A stretch of 64,000 nt of DNA from Chitinophaga agri (GCF_010093065.1 NZ_CP048113.1:3720001-3784000); one strand, 5' to 3'. Positions 1 through 9,010 are shown, counted from the stretch's first letter. Notes: a model not told the origin generated them from the letters alone. A program made the numbers and translations.

Positions 1-1484
1 ATGTGGAAGGTACTCTATTATATATTGGTGTCGAGAAAGGTAAGGCTGCTAAAGTAAATGAGATTATAGCTATTGTAGGGAAACCAGGTGAAGACTACAA
101 GTCCTTACTAGGTGGAGGAAATAATAATGGCCAGGCCGCACCAGAGGCTAAGCCAGCAGCTCAGGAAGCTTCCGCTCCGGCTCCTGCCGCAAGCAATGCA
201 GACAGCGCAGCTGCTGCAGAAGCACTGAAAAATGCTACTGTGATCCGTATGCCGCTGTTAAGCGATACGATGACAGAAGGTAAGATAGTAGCCTGGAACA
301 AAAAAGTAGGCGACACCGTAAAAAGCGACGACGTACTGGCTGAGGTAGAAACCGACAAGGCGACCATGGAAGTTATTGGTTATGCTGACGGCGAACTGCT
401 GTATGTAGGCGTTAAAGAAGGCGATGCTGCGAAAGTAAACGGCATTATCGCAATAGTAGGTAAAAAAGGTACCAATGTAGACGCTATCCTGGCTGCTGAA
501 GGCGCAGGTGGTGCAAAACCAGCCGCTCAGGCAGCAGCACCAGCAGCAACTCCGGCTGCATCCGCAGCTCCTGCAGCTACACCTGAAGTTGCTGAAAGCA
601 AAGACGGTCGTGTGAAAGCATCTCCGCTGGCGAAGAAACTGGCTGAAGAAAAAGGTATCGATATCAATAAAGTTACTGGTTCCGGTGATGGCGGCAGAAT
701 CGTGAAGAAAGACGTAGACAGCTACGTACCTTCAGCTGCTCCTGCTGCTAAAACAAGTGCTGCTCCTGCTGCACAGGCGGCATCATTCACCCCAGCTGGT
801 CAGGAAGGTCATACCGACATCCAGCTGAGCCAGATGCGTAAAGTAATTGCTAAGCGCCTGAGCGAAAGCAAATTCTCCGCTCCTCACTTCTACCTGAAAG
901 TAGATGTTAACATGGATAAAGCGATGGAAGCACGTAAAGCTATCAACGAAGTATCTCCTGTTAAGATCTCCTTCAACGATATGGTGATCAAGGCTTCTGC
1001 CCTGGCACTGCGTCAGCATCCTGATGTAAACAGCAGCTGGATGGGTGATTTCATCCGCCAGAACCACCATGTACACATTGGTTCCGCCGTGGCTATCGAA
1101 GATGGTCTGATCGTTCCTGTTATCCGTTTTGCTGATCAGAAAACACTGAGCCAGATCGCCAGTGATGCAAAAGGTCTGTACGACAAAGCGAAAAATAAGA
1201 AACTGCAACCACAGGATTTCTCCGGTAACACATTCACTATCTCTAATCTGGGTATGATGGGTATCGACGAATTCACTGCTATCATCAACCCGCCGGATTC
1301 CGCAATCCTGGCAGTAGGTGGTATCAAAGAAACTGTTGTATCTGAGAAAGGCCAGTTCAAAGTAGTAAACATCATGAAACTGACCCTGAGCTGTGACCAC
1401 CGTAGCGTGGATGGAGCTGTAGGAGCACGTTTCCTGGCTACCCTGAAAGGCTACCTGGAGAATCCGGTAACTATGCTGGTATAA
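1..1484 (+). CDS. aceF: pyruvate dehydrogenase E2, dihydrolipoamide acetyltransferase (5' partial)
   Basis: Transfers acetyl groups from pyruvate dehydrogenase E1 to CoA through swinging lipoyl arms. The window opens inside the first lipoyl domain, so the true start lies upstream. A complete second lipoyl domain follows after an Ala/Pro linker and carries the lipoyl-lysine motif ETDKATMEV (about codon 120). After another Ala/Pro-rich linker comes a peripheral subunit-binding domain (ASPLAKKLA...GRIVKKDV), a third linker and the acetyltransferase catalytic domain, ending with the active-site motif DHRSVDGA close to the C-terminus. This layout separates it from single-lipoyl 2-oxoglutarate E2. 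A strong terminator follows directly. Confident; only the choice between pyruvate and branched-chain substrate is inferred. Confidence 0.93.
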   Translation, partial: VEGTLLYIGVEKGKAAKVNEIIAIVGKPGEDYKSLLGGGNNNGQAAPEAKPAAQEASAPAPAASNADSAAAAEALKNATVIRMPLLSDTMTEGKIVAWNKKVGDTVKSDDVLAEVETDKATMEVIGYADGELLYVGVKEGDAAKVNGIIAIVGKKGTNVDAILAAEGAGGAKPAAQAAAPAATPAASAAPAATPEVAESKDGRVKASPLAKKLAEEKGIDINKVTGSGDGGRIVKKDVDSYVPSAAPAAKTSAAPAAQAASFTPAGQEGHTDIQLSQMRKVIAKRLSESKFSAPHFYLKVDVNMDKAMEARKAINEVSPVKISFNDMVIKASALALRQHPDVNSSWMGDFIRQNHHVHIGSAVAIEDGLIVPVIRFADQKTLSQIASDAKGLYDKAKNKKLQPQDFSGNTFTISNLGMMGIDEFTAIINPPDSAILAVGGIKETVVSEKGQFKVVNIMKLTLSCDHRSVDGAVGARFLATLKGYLENPVTMLV

Positions 1485-1507
1485 TTATAAAGCAACAACT
1501 GCCTATA

Positions 1508-1546
1508 AAACAGGCGTCCCGTCATCCGGGGCGCCTGTTCTTTTTT
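1508..1546 (+). terminator. intrinsic terminator after E2
   Basis: AACAGGCG pairs with CGCCTGTT, with an inner CCCG/CGGG pairing, followed by six T residues. It sits about 25 bases after the E2 stop codon. Confidence 0.85.
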
Positions 1547-1645
1547 ATACCATGCTGATCAACTTAACATGCTGCTATTCAATAGTAGAATTTGGGATTT
1601 GATATATAAATGATTAAATTTAAGGAGGCCCCACAACTAAATTAA

Positions 1646-2035
1646 ATGGAGACTCCTAAGAATGCGGTAAGCTGGTTCGAAATCCCTGTACACGATTTTG
1701 ACAGGGCCAGGAAGTTCTACAGCCAGATATTCGACTATGAAATGCCTGAAGAACAACTTGGCTTTAAAAGAAAGGCTTTTTTTCAATTTGACAGACAGCA
1801 GCAAGGTGTGGGCGGAGCTATTGTACACGGCTCCGAATATTTTCCCAGTCAGCGCGGCACATTGATCTATCTCCATGCAGGCGATGATCTGACCGATGTA
1901 CTTGACCGTGTCGAAGCAGCCGGTGGCAAAATAGAACTGGATAAACGTCCGGTATCCGAGTCACGGGATCTGGGATATTTTGCGATCATCTTTGATCCCG
2001 ACGGCAACAGGATCGGCTTGTTTTCCCAGGGATAA
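1646..2035 (+). CDS. VOC-family (glyoxalase/bleomycin-resistance fold) protein
   Basis: A 129-residue single-domain protein with the paired beta-alpha-beta-beta-beta pattern of the vicinal oxygen chelate superfamily. The N-terminal block WFEIPVHDFDRARKFYSQIF and the C-terminal block GYFAIIFDPDGNRIGLFSQ are the usual opening and closing strands of such proteins. Metal or substrate cannot be told from sequence; many members of this size are orphan lyase/dioxygenase-like proteins. An AAGGAGG tract lies some 18 bases upstream of the ATG, rather far for a ribosome binding site. It stands alone between two other forward genes. Confidence 0.8.
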   Translation: METPKNAVSWFEIPVHDFDRARKFYSQIFDYEMPEEQLGFKRKAFFQFDRQQQGVGGAIVHGSEYFPSQRGTLIYLHAGDDLTDVLDRVEAAGGKIELDKRPVSESRDLGYFAIIFDPDGNRIGLFSQG

Positions 2036-2151
2036 CAAGGTCCCCTCCCCCCTCTGGAACCTCCTTACTGTGCATCCCCCCTTATTACATCCCTATGCCA
2101 CTGACAATCAGGAGATATAGGTTTATCTTATACCTACCTCTTTCACTTTTT

Positions 2152-2183
2152 TTTGAAAGTTCAATAACATACCTTTACATTTG
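2152..2183 (+). promoter_or_regulatory. Bacteroidota-type promoter of the GbsR/MarR gene
   Basis: A TTTG-type -33 element at 2152-2155 is separated by 20 bases from TACATTTG (2176-2183), which fits the Bacteroidota housekeeping consensus TTTG-N19-21-TAnnTTTG. The ATG at 2207 lies about 23 bases further on. Confidence 0.65.
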
Positions 2184-2206
2184 AGTAAGAAAAAGAAGGA
2201 TATCAC

Positions 2207-2713
2207 ATGAAATTGGCAGAAGCAAAAGCACAGTTCATACAAAGCTGGGGATCATTGGGTGCTCAATGGGGTATTAACCGTACCATGGCGCAAATACATG
2301 CCCTGCTGATGATCATGCCTGATCCGCTGAGCGCTGACGATATTATGGCGGAACTGAACATTTCCCGCGGTAATACGAATATGAATGTACGGGAACTGAT
2401 CAACTGGGGTCTGGTAGATCGTGTACTGATACCCGGTGAGCGTAAGGAATATTTTACTGCGGAGAAAGATATCTGGAAGGTAGCGACAGAAATTGCCCGC
2501 GAACGTAAGCGTCGTGAGCTGGAACCTATCATCAAAACCCTGAATCAGCTGCAGGAAGTAGAGGGAGATGCAAAAGACAAACATGTAAAAGCATTTAAAG
2601 AATCCATCTCTAATATCAACAAGTTTGCTCACCAGACAGACAAAGCAATCAGTTCATTCGTGAAAGCAGAGGAGAGTTGGTTCTATGGCACGCTCATGAA
2701 ATTATTCAAGTAA
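2207..2713 (+). CDS. GbsR/MarR-family transcriptional regulator
   Basis: A 168-residue DNA-binding protein of the GbsR-like branch of the MarR superfamily. The winged helix-turn-helix covers roughly residues 20-85 (AQIHALLMIMPDPLSADDIM, then the recognition segment ISRGNTNMNVRELINWGLV and the wing VLIPGERKEYFTAEKD). The C-terminal half is helical and charged, as expected for dimerisation. A recognisable Bacteroidota promoter precedes it. Its target is unknown; the downstream epimerase gene is close (about 65 bases) and in the same direction, so joint transcription is possible. Confidence 0.82.
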   Translation: MKLAEAKAQFIQSWGSLGAQWGINRTMAQIHALLMIMPDPLSADDIMAELNISRGNTNMNVRELINWGLVDRVLIPGERKEYFTAEKDIWKVATEIARERKRRELEPIIKTLNQLQEVEGDAKDKHVKAFKESISNINKFAHQTDKAISSFVKAEESWFYGTLMKLFK

Positions 2714-2778
2714 TATTTTTTTATCTACATGTTTCAATTTTTACTGAAAGTTCCGAAACAAAGGCAAAAACCTAAGCC

Positions 2779-3723
2779 ATGAAAAATACAAAAATAGTCA
2801 TCGCAGCAGGAACAGGATTTATAGGGACTGGCCTGGTCGATTATTTTGGTAATGATAATGATATTGTGATTTTGACCCGCCAACCTAGAAAAGATCATCA
2901 CAGGATCACGTATGTACAGTGGGACGGCAAGACGCTCGACAACTGGTCCCATTACCTCGAAAAAGCGGACCTGTTGATTAACCTGGCAGGGAAAAGTGTG
3001 AACTGCCGCTATACGGAAGAGAACAAAAAAGAGATATTTGATAGCAGAACGAACGCCACCCAAGTACTGGGAGCGGCTATCCAGACCTTACAGCATCCGC
3101 CGGCACTCTGGATCAATGCTGCATCTGCAACGATCTACCGGCATGCCGAAGACAGACCGATGGATGAGTTTACGGGGGAAATAGAAGACGACTTCTCTGT
3201 GCAGGTATGTAAACGCTGGGAAGAATCATTTAACGAAACAGTGACTCCGCGTACCCGTAAGGCATTGCTGCGTATAGGCATAACAATTGGTCATCAGGGT
3301 GGCGTCATGGTACCTTATATGAATCTTATGAAGTTCGGACTGGGAGGCCATCAGGGGTCCGGTCATCAGAAATTCAGCTGGGTACATATAGCGGATATCT
3401 GTGGCATGGTGGAATGGCTGTATGACAACAAGGAACTGGATGGCACCTTTAACTGCACTGCCCCCCATCCGGTTACCAACAGGGAGTTTGTGCGTGCACT
3501 GAGAAAAGCTGGTAAACATTACTTTGGCTTGCCAGCCTTCCCCTGGATGCTTAAAATCGGCGCCTGGATCATTGGTACAGAAGCGGAACTGCTGCTGAAA
3601 AGCCGCTGGGTCCTGCCTACCCGGGCGTTGCAGGCAGGTTATGTATTCCGGTACCCGGAACTTCAGCCTGCCATGAACCAGATCATTGGTCAACTGCCAA
3701 GGCGTCGGTACCACCTGGTATAA
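2779..3723 (+). CDS. TIGR01777-family NAD(P)-dependent epimerase (YfcH-like)
   Basis: A 314-residue extended short-chain dehydrogenase. The N-terminal Rossmann motif is AAGTGFIGTGL (residues 9-19), followed by the family's NLAGKSVNCRYTEENKKEI segment and the WINAASATIYRH region that carries the active-site Tyr area. The C-terminal half has the DUF1731-type block (LPAFPWMLKIGA...LLKSRWVLPTRALQAGYVF) typical of TIGR01777/YfcH proteins. Substrate is not established for the family; a role linked to cell division or polysaccharide metabolism has been suggested for relatives. The start ATG is well supported by the Rossmann spacing. Confidence 0.88.
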   Translation: MKNTKIVIAAGTGFIGTGLVDYFGNDNDIVILTRQPRKDHHRITYVQWDGKTLDNWSHYLEKADLLINLAGKSVNCRYTEENKKEIFDSRTNATQVLGAAIQTLQHPPALWINAASATIYRHAEDRPMDEFTGEIEDDFSVQVCKRWEESFNETVTPRTRKALLRIGITIGHQGGVMVPYMNLMKFGLGGHQGSGHQKFSWVHIADICGMVEWLYDNKELDGTFNCTAPHPVTNREFVRALRKAGKHYFGLPAFPWMLKIGAWIIGTEAELLLKSRWVLPTRALQAGYVFRYPELQPAMNQIIGQLPRRRYHLV

Positions 3724-3759
3724 TACAATATGGTTTAATGTTTGCTCTTATATAGAAAG

Positions 3760-3789
3760 CACCTGCCGGTGTTTATACACTGGCGGGTG
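3760..3789 (+). terminator. hairpin between epimerase and CoA-binding genes
   Basis: CACCTGCCGGTG (3760-3771) pairs with CACTGGCGGGTG (3778-3789) using two G-T pairs around a six-base loop. The T tract after it is weak, so it may end transcription of the epimerase or form a 5' leader hairpin 17 bases before the next ATG. Confidence 0.5.
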
Positions 3790-3806
3790 TATTAAAACGG
3801 AATACT

Positions 3807-4175
3807 ATGAGTGATAAGAAAAAGACGGTCGTATTAGGTGCGTCTCCCAATCCGGACAGATATAGTTATCTGGCAGTATCCAGACTGACTGCAAAAGGCC
3901 ATCCGGTAGTGGCTATTGGAGCGCGGGATGCCCAGATAGGCGATACGCCGGTTACAAAAGAACATCCGGTAGTCTCCGATGTGGACACCGTCACCCTGTA
4001 TATGAACCCTGCACGTCAGCAGGAATATTATGACTATATCCTGCAACTGCATCCAAAACGGATCATTTTCAATCCGGGTGCGGAAAACGACGAACTGGCA
4101 GCACTGGCCAGCAGCAAGGGTATTGAGCCGGTAGAAGCGTGTACGCTGGTACTGCTCAGCACAGGACAGTATTAA
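3807..4175 (+). CDS. CoA-binding-domain (Rossmann) protein
   Basis: A 122-residue stand-alone CoA-binding domain of the COG1832 type. The N-terminus KKTVVLGASPNPDRYSYLA is the glycine-rich nucleotide loop and RYSYLA matches the 'RYS..A' signature of this group; the middle carries the usual ...VDTVTLYMNP and IIFNPGAEN strands. Such proteins resemble the N-terminal domain of succinyl-CoA synthetase alpha but are not enzymes by themselves. Cellular role unknown. Confidence 0.85.
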   Translation: MSDKKKTVVLGASPNPDRYSYLAVSRLTAKGHPVVAIGARDAQIGDTPVTKEHPVVSDVDTVTLYMNPARQQEYYDYILQLHPKRIIFNPGAENDELAALASSKGIEPVEACTLVLLSTGQY

Positions 4176-4453
4176 TTCAATGTGAATATTATTCCGGTTG
4201 GAGACTGTTCGTTGCAGTCTTCAACCATTCGTTTTCCCCACTTCTTTCAGGCAGAGAGCGGATCTTATACCACCTGGCCATTGATCCTTCTGCAGATCTC
4301 TCATTAATTACCTGTTCCTCCCACCTGATTCATGCGTAATTTTTTGTAAATTACTTATATAATACTTCCCCCATCAGCAAGGATTTAGCACGAAAGACCG
4401 GCATTACACAAGCTTAACTACCACGCCTATTCACTCTAATCATATATATTATC
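4176..4453. other. intergenic stretch without a supported gene
   Basis: A 278-base gap. Short open frames here lack family features or a recognisable start context. No clear hairpin, repeat or RNA gene was seen. Confidence 0.6.
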
Positions 4454-4927
4454 ATGAAATGGAGAAGATTCAACGGCGAACCTATTCAGTTGCCCATTAA
4501 GGAAGAAGTGCGCCAGGCAATTATCCGGGAGACCGGTAAGGGATTTCATCTGAAAGTGTGTATTGGTACAGATTCACAGGTAAAAGGCCTGGAGACCGAA
4601 TTTGCAACAGTGATCGTTTTTCTGCGTGAAGGGCATGGAGGATTCATGTTTATCCACAATGACAAAACACGTGATGTCTATTCTATCAAAGAGCGTATGC
4701 TCATTGAAGTAGCCAAGAGTATTGAGATCGCCTATGAGCTGTGCGACATGTTTACGCAATATGATGTAGATATGGAAGTACATGCAGACATTAACACTAA
4801 TCCGCAGTTCAAGAGTAACCTGGCGTTGCGTGAAGCGATGGGTTATATACTGGGAATGGGGTTTGCATTTAAAGCCAAACCAGACGCTTTTGCGAGCAGC
4901 TGTTGCGCTGATAAGGTGGTGAACTAA
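4454..4927 (+). CDS. YkuK/DUF458-family ribonuclease H-like protein
   Basis: A 157-residue protein with the ribonuclease H-like pattern of the YkuK family: a first strand bearing CIGTDSQV with the putative metal-binding Asp (residue 39), then a second acidic strand MEVHADINTNPQFKSN. The closing segment AFKAKPDAFASSCCADKVV is typical of the family. Nuclease activity is predicted by fold; the substrate is not known. Alone between two forward genes. Confidence 0.8.
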   Translation: MKWRRFNGEPIQLPIKEEVRQAIIRETGKGFHLKVCIGTDSQVKGLETEFATVIVFLREGHGGFMFIHNDKTRDVYSIKERMLIEVAKSIEIAYELCDMFTQYDVDMEVHADINTNPQFKSNLALREAMGYILGMGFAFKAKPDAFASSCCADKVVN

Positions 4928-5064
4928 CGGCCTCCTGTTACTGATTATTCCACGCTTGCTGGATGCGCCCGCCGCATCCAACAGGGAATTTTCCCCCCTA
5001 AAGTGCTGATTATCTCAATTTTTTTCCCTAATTTATATCCTATATTATTGAATACCTGTCCAAC

Positions 5065-5472
5065 ATGCGTACCTACATAACTGTCATACTACTGTTAGTA
5101 TTAGTCACTGCTGTTTCATGCAGAAAAGAGAGCATTTCAGATACTTCCACACAATCGCTGCAGGGCAGCTGGCGTTTACTGTATTCGACACCAGCCACAG
5201 GTGCTGCACTTATCAAAGAAGATAGCAGTCTGCTGACCCTTCTGAAGTTCGACGGCAATAACATGCTGCGTTACCGCCGGGATACCCTGATCTCCCGGGA
5301 AACCTTCCTGATGGCCCTTAAAAGCGATCATCAGCCATACCTGGTAGCAGACAGCGATCCCTGGAATCCAAAGATCTTCAGCTGCCGTATTACCGGCAAT
5401 GACACACTTTCCCTGTTATCCGTTCATTCCAATGTACACATAGGTCAGGTATATGTGAGAGTAAAGCCCTGA
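5065..5472 (+). CDS. small lipoprotein, function unknown
   Basis: A 135-residue secreted protein. The N-terminus is a lipoprotein signal peptide with a hydrophobic stretch (VILLLVLVTAV) and a lipobox ending SC at Cys19. The rest resembles lipocalin-like META/'lipocalin-like domain' proteins of Bacteroidota: LQGSWRLLYS near the start and repeated beta strands. No catalytic motif is seen. Confidence 0.7.
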   Translation: MRTYITVILLLVLVTAVSCRKESISDTSTQSLQGSWRLLYSTPATGAALIKEDSSLLTLLKFDGNNMLRYRRDTLISRETFLMALKSDHQPYLVADSDPWNPKIFSCRITGNDTLSLLSVHSNVHIGQVYVRVKP

Positions 5473-5485
5473 GTGGAGAAAGTCC

Positions 5486-6109
5486 CTATTTCTCTGCAAT
5501 CGCCCTGAACTGCATATTATTCTCGTCAATAAATGACAGAATGGCGTCCCGACCCATTTTCTTTATGGTACTGGTCACAAAATGGGCAGGCAGGAATTCC
5601 CATGATTCTCTCAGTTTGTTAAGAAATGCCTTGATATTCCGGCTGGTTTCAGCCTGTGTACTCTTATCAGCTTTGGTAAAAACCAGTGCGAAAGGGATCT
5701 GCCATTCGCCCAGCTGATTAATAAATTCGATATCCAGTTTCTGAGGAGTATGGCGGCTGTCTATCAGTACAAATATATTCACCAGATTTTCCCGTTTCCG
5801 GAGATAATTCTCGATCATCTGTTCCCATGACCGGCGCTGGGACTGACTTACCTTTGCAAAACCATATCCAGGCAGATCGACGAGGTACCAGGCACCATTG
5901 ATCAGGAAATGGTTGATAAGCTGGGTCTTACCAGGGGTACCCGAGGTTTTTGCCAGCTTTTCATTGTTTGCCAGCATGTTGATCAAAGAGGACTTACCCA
6001 CATTGGAACGACCGATAAAGGCGTATTCCGGGAGGTTGGGAGTAGGGCATTTCTGCCAGTCAACATTGCTGATAAGGTATTCCGCAGATTTAATAATCAT
6101 AATATTCAA
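5486..6109 (-). CDS. engB: ribosome biogenesis GTP-binding protein EngB/YsxC
   Basis: A 207-residue small TrmE-Era-type GTPase required for large-subunit ribosome assembly. G1 is GRSNVGKSSL (residues 33-42), G2 region carries the conserved T of TSGTPGKTQ, G3 is DLPGYGFA and G4 is TKAD. The WEQMIENYLRKR and HTPQKLDIEF blocks are also characteristic. It is convergent with the lipoprotein gene upstream and divergent from ubiE, whose start is 110 bases away. High confidence. Confidence 0.96.
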   Translation of the reverse strand: MNIMIIKSAEYLISNVDWQKCPTPNLPEYAFIGRSNVGKSSLINMLANNEKLAKTSGTPGKTQLINHFLINGAWYLVDLPGYGFAKVSQSQRRSWEQMIENYLRKRENLVNIFVLIDSRHTPQKLDIEFINQLGEWQIPFALVFTKADKSTQAETSRNIKAFLNKLRESWEFLPAHFVTSTIKKMGRDAILSFIDENNMQFRAIAEK

Positions 6110-6204
6110 TCGATAGTCAACAGTGCACAGACCATTGAAGTTTCGGCAAAGTTCATGAAAATTTAGTTATTGCCCGCATTTCTCTGTTTATACCTATTTT
6201 CTCC

Positions 6205-6212
6205 TAACTTTG
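6205..6212 (+). promoter_or_regulatory. -7 box of ubiE, apparently leaderless
   Basis: TAACTTTG matches TAnnTTTG and ends 6 bases before the ATG at 6219, so transcription should begin at or next to the start codon. A clear -33 element was not found. Confidence 0.55.
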
Positions 6213-6218
6213 CGGCCT

Positions 6219-6953
6219 ATGTCAGACAAGAAGATTGTACCATTCGCCACATCAGCATTAAGCAAGAAGGAACAGGTAGCGACCATGTTCAACGACATCG
6301 CACACCGTTACGATTTCCTTAACCATTTTATGTCATTAGGCATTGATATTCAATGGCGTAAAAAGGCATTGAAGCAATTAAAGGCTTTACAGCCGAAAAA
6401 GATGCTGGATGTGGCTACAGGTACCGGGGATTTTGCCATCATGGCCAATAAAATGTTGCAACCCGATACAATCACTGGTATTGACATTTCAGAAGGCATG
6501 CTCTCTCATGGCCGTGAAAAGATCAACAAACTGGGTCTGAACAATAAAATTACCCTACAGCTTGGCGACAGTGAGACAATAAGTTTTCCTGATAAGACGT
6601 TTGATGCAATAACGGTCGCTTACGGCGTACGTAACTTCGAACACCTGGAAAAAGGACTGTCTGAAATGTTACGCGTACTGAAACCGGGAGGAAAACTGGT
6701 AATCCTGGAATTTTCTAATCCTACAGTTTTCCCTATTAAACAATTATATAATTTATATTTTCGCTATATTACACCATTGATCGGGAAATGGATTGCAAAG
6801 AGTGAGGCGGCATATACCTATCTGCCGGAATCAGTGAAAGCGTTTCCACAAGGTCAGGAAATGTGTAATATCTTAACTAATACCGGTTTCCAAGCAGTAA
6901 CATGCAAAAAACTCACATTCGGCATCAGCTCTATTTATTGCGGGTCCCGCTAG
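6219..6953 (+). CDS. ubiE: demethylmenaquinone methyltransferase UbiE/MenG
   Basis: S-adenosylmethionine-dependent C-methyltransferase for the last step of menaquinone synthesis. The SAM motif I is DVATGTGDFA, followed by GIDISEGML and the family signature AVAYGVRNF-like segment ITVAYGVRNFE, then LRVLKPGGKLVILEFS. The start is set at the ATG of MSDKKIVPF; an in-frame TTG nine bases upstream overlaps the -7 box and is unlikely. The 3' end overlaps the next gene by 52 bases, implying translational coupling with porT. Menaquinone fits the Bacteroidota setting. Confidence 0.94.
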   Translation: MSDKKIVPFATSALSKKEQVATMFNDIAHRYDFLNHFMSLGIDIQWRKKALKQLKALQPKKMLDVATGTGDFAIMANKMLQPDTITGIDISEGMLSHGREKINKLGLNNKITLQLGDSETISFPDKTFDAITVAYGVRNFEHLEKGLSEMLRVLKPGGKLVILEFSNPTVFPIKQLYNLYFRYITPLIGKWIAKSEAAYTYLPESVKAFPQGQEMCNILTNTGFQAVTCKKLTFGISSIYCGSR

Positions 6954-7627
6954 TACTTCTGGTTATCCTATGGAATATGGCCGGCGCGAAAGCGCAGACC
7001 ACCATGTACATGGAAGAACATGATGCCAAGCCCTATTATTTTGGTATCACACTGGCTGGCAATAATTCCAATTTCAAGTTATACCAGGATGAGATCTTCC
7101 TAAAACAGGATTCTATCATGGTAGCAGAACCATTGAAGACTTTCGGGTTTAACCTGGGTCTGCTGGGTAACCTGCGTCTGAGTGAGTATTTTGACCTTCG
7201 TTTTAATCCGCAGTTACTATTCGCCTCCAAGAATCTCTACTATAAAGAAAACTATCCCCAGAGGGAAAGCACCAAAAACATCGAATCTATTCTGCTGAGC
7301 TTTCCGCTACAGATCAAATTCAAATCGGACCGTATCGGTAACATGCGCGTGTATACGATCGGTGGCCTGAAGTATGATTATGACCTGGCTTCCAATGCCC
7401 GCGCCCGTCGTGCAGAAGACCTGGTAAAGATCAGAAAGAGTGACTTTGGTTATGAATTTGGTGCCGGATTCGAGTTCTACTTCCCCAGTTTTATCTTCTC
7501 GCCAGAATTTAAGATCAGTAACGGTATCGGAAATGTGCATGTAAAAGATGAGCATCTCCGCTACTCCAATGTGATTGATAAATTGCAGTCCAGGATGATC
7601 GTATTCTCTATTCACCTGGAAGGCTGA
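6902..7627 (+). CDS. porT: PorT-family outer-membrane beta-barrel, type IX secretion system
   Basis: A 241-residue outer-membrane protein. The N-terminus has a signal peptide with hydrophobic core LVLLVILWNMAGAKA ending before Gln31, which supports the start inside ubiE. The rest is alternating beta strands with a PorT-like pattern (GFNLGLLGNLRLSEYFDLRF, then LLSFPLQIKFKSDRIGN and YEFGAGFEFYFPSFIFSPEF). PorT is needed for type IX secretion and gliding in Bacteroidota, and its placement directly after ubiE is common in the phylum. The window also encodes a protein with a T9SS sorting tail (21233-22807), which fits. Confidence 0.85.
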   Translation: MQKTHIRHQLYLLRVPLVLLVILWNMAGAKAQTTMYMEEHDAKPYYFGITLAGNNSNFKLYQDEIFLKQDSIMVAEPLKTFGFNLGLLGNLRLSEYFDLRFNPQLLFASKNLYYKENYPQRESTKNIESILLSFPLQIKFKSDRIGNMRVYTIGGLKYDYDLASNARARRAEDLVKIRKSDFGYEFGAGFEFYFPSFIFSPEFKISNGIGNVHVKDEHLRYSNVIDKLQSRMIVFSIHLEG

Positions 7628-7634
7628 TTTCTCC

Positions 7635-7642
7635 TATCTTTG
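7635..7642 (+). promoter_or_regulatory. -7 box of dihydroorotase gene, apparently leaderless
   Basis: TATCTTTG matches TAnnTTTG and ends 4 bases before the ATG at 7647. The surrounding CTCCTATCTTTGCGGC closely repeats the ubiE promoter. Confidence 0.55.
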
Positions 7643-7646
7643 CGGC

Positions 7647-8993
7647 ATGCAAAACTACTTAATCCGCAATATATCAGTGGTCAACGAAGGGACCACCACT
7701 GTTCAGGACGTATATATACAGGATGGCCGCATTGCTAAAATTGCTCCGCAGATCAATGTAAATGGTCAGTATACTGAAATAAACGGAGAAGGCAAACACC
7801 TGCTGCCCGGTGTGATCGATGATCAGGTACATTTCCGCGAACCCGGTCTGACCCACAAGGCAAATATCTACACGGAAGCTCGTGCTGCTGTAGCCGGTGG
7901 TACCACTACCTTCATGGAAATGCCGAATACTCAGCCGGCAGCACTTACACAGGAATTACTCGAAGACAAATATAAAATTGCTGCACAGCATTCACTGGCC
8001 AACTACTCCTTCTTCATGGGCGTTGCCAATGATAATGTGGAAGAGGTGCTGCGGACCAATGAAAGGAAAGACCAGATCTGTGGTGTTAAAATATTCATGG
8101 GTTCTTCTACTGGTAACATGCTGGTGGATAACTACATCACCCTGGAGCGTATCTTCTCCGGCAGTGAACTGCTGATCGCTACGCACTGTGAGGACGAAAA
8201 GATCATCAAGGCGAACATGGAGAAGTATAAGCAGGAAGTCGGCGCTGATAACCTGACTGTTGCTTACCACCCTATCATCCGTAATGAAGAAGCCTGCTTC
8301 GAATCTTCTCTCGCAGCTATACAGTTTGCGAAAAAATTCAACGCAAGACTGCATATCCTGCACATCACCACCGAGCGCGAATTACAGCTGTTCAGCAATA
8401 TGCTTCCGCTGGCAGAAAAGCGTATCACAGCAGAAGTATGTGTACATCACCTGCATTTCTCAGCTGATGACTATCCGAAATACGGCAACCTGATCAAGTG
8501 TAATCCTGCCATTAAAGCGGTACACAACAAACAGGCCCTGTGGAAAGGACTGCTCGACGACAGACTGGACATCATTGCCACTGACCACGCACCTCATACG
8601 TGGGAAGAAAAACAACAGCCTTATCTGCAGGCGCCGTCCGGTGTTCCGTTAGTACAGCATAGCTTACTCCTCATGCTGGAACACGTAAAACTGGGCAATA
8701 TCACCCTGGAGAAAATGGTGGAAAAGATGTCTCATGCACCAGCTATCTGTTTCCAGATCAAGGAAAGAGGTTACCTGCGTGAAGGCTATTTTGCTGACTG
8801 TGTGATTGTTGATCTGCAGCAGGCGACGATGGTCGATAAAAAGAACATCTACTATAAATGCGGCTGGTCTCCGTTTGAGGAACATACCTTCCCGGCAGCT
8901 GTTACCCATACCTTCGTAAGTGGTCATCTTGCTTATGAAAATGGCCAGTTCAATGAATCAGTAACTGGTCAGCGAATCACTTTCAATCGCTAA
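7647..8993 (+). CDS. pyrC: dihydroorotase
   Basis: Zinc amidohydrolase that cyclises carbamoyl-aspartate to dihydroorotate in pyrimidine synthesis. The 448-residue length fits the large (type I) class. Metal ligands are visible as the HFREPG motif (residues 61-66, the usual HxR), HCED and HITT histidines, and the ATDHAPH aspartate motif near residue 310. The PSGVPLVQHSLLLML block is characteristic of Bacteroidota enzymes. A strong terminator follows. Very likely correct; hydantoinase-type paralogues differ at HFREPG. Confidence 0.93.
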   Translation: MQNYLIRNISVVNEGTTTVQDVYIQDGRIAKIAPQINVNGQYTEINGEGKHLLPGVIDDQVHFREPGLTHKANIYTEARAAVAGGTTTFMEMPNTQPAALTQELLEDKYKIAAQHSLANYSFFMGVANDNVEEVLRTNERKDQICGVKIFMGSSTGNMLVDNYITLERIFSGSELLIATHCEDEKIIKANMEKYKQEVGADNLTVAYHPIIRNEEACFESSLAAIQFAKKFNARLHILHITTERELQLFSNMLPLAEKRITAEVCVHHLHFSADDYPKYGNLIKCNPAIKAVHNKQALWKGLLDDRLDIIATDHAPHTWEEKQQPYLQAPSGVPLVQHSLLLMLEHVKLGNITLEKMVEKMSHAPAICFQIKERGYLREGYFADCVIVDLQQATMVDKKNIYYKCGWSPFEEHTFPAAVTHTFVSGHLAYENGQFNESVTGQRITFNR

Positions 8994-9010
8994 CCAGTTT
9001 ATAAATAAAC

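Noticed and set aside
783..1400. Long antisense frame inside the E2 gene
   Set aside because: Mirror of a high-confidence gene; Cys/His-rich random-looking text without domains.
4139..4339. 66-codon gene after the CoA-binding protein
   Set aside because: Overlaps the end of a well-supported gene in another frame and has no recognisable features.
6210..6218. TTG start for ubiE
   Set aside because: Would lie in the -7 box; the ATG at 6219 fits both family length and the promoter.
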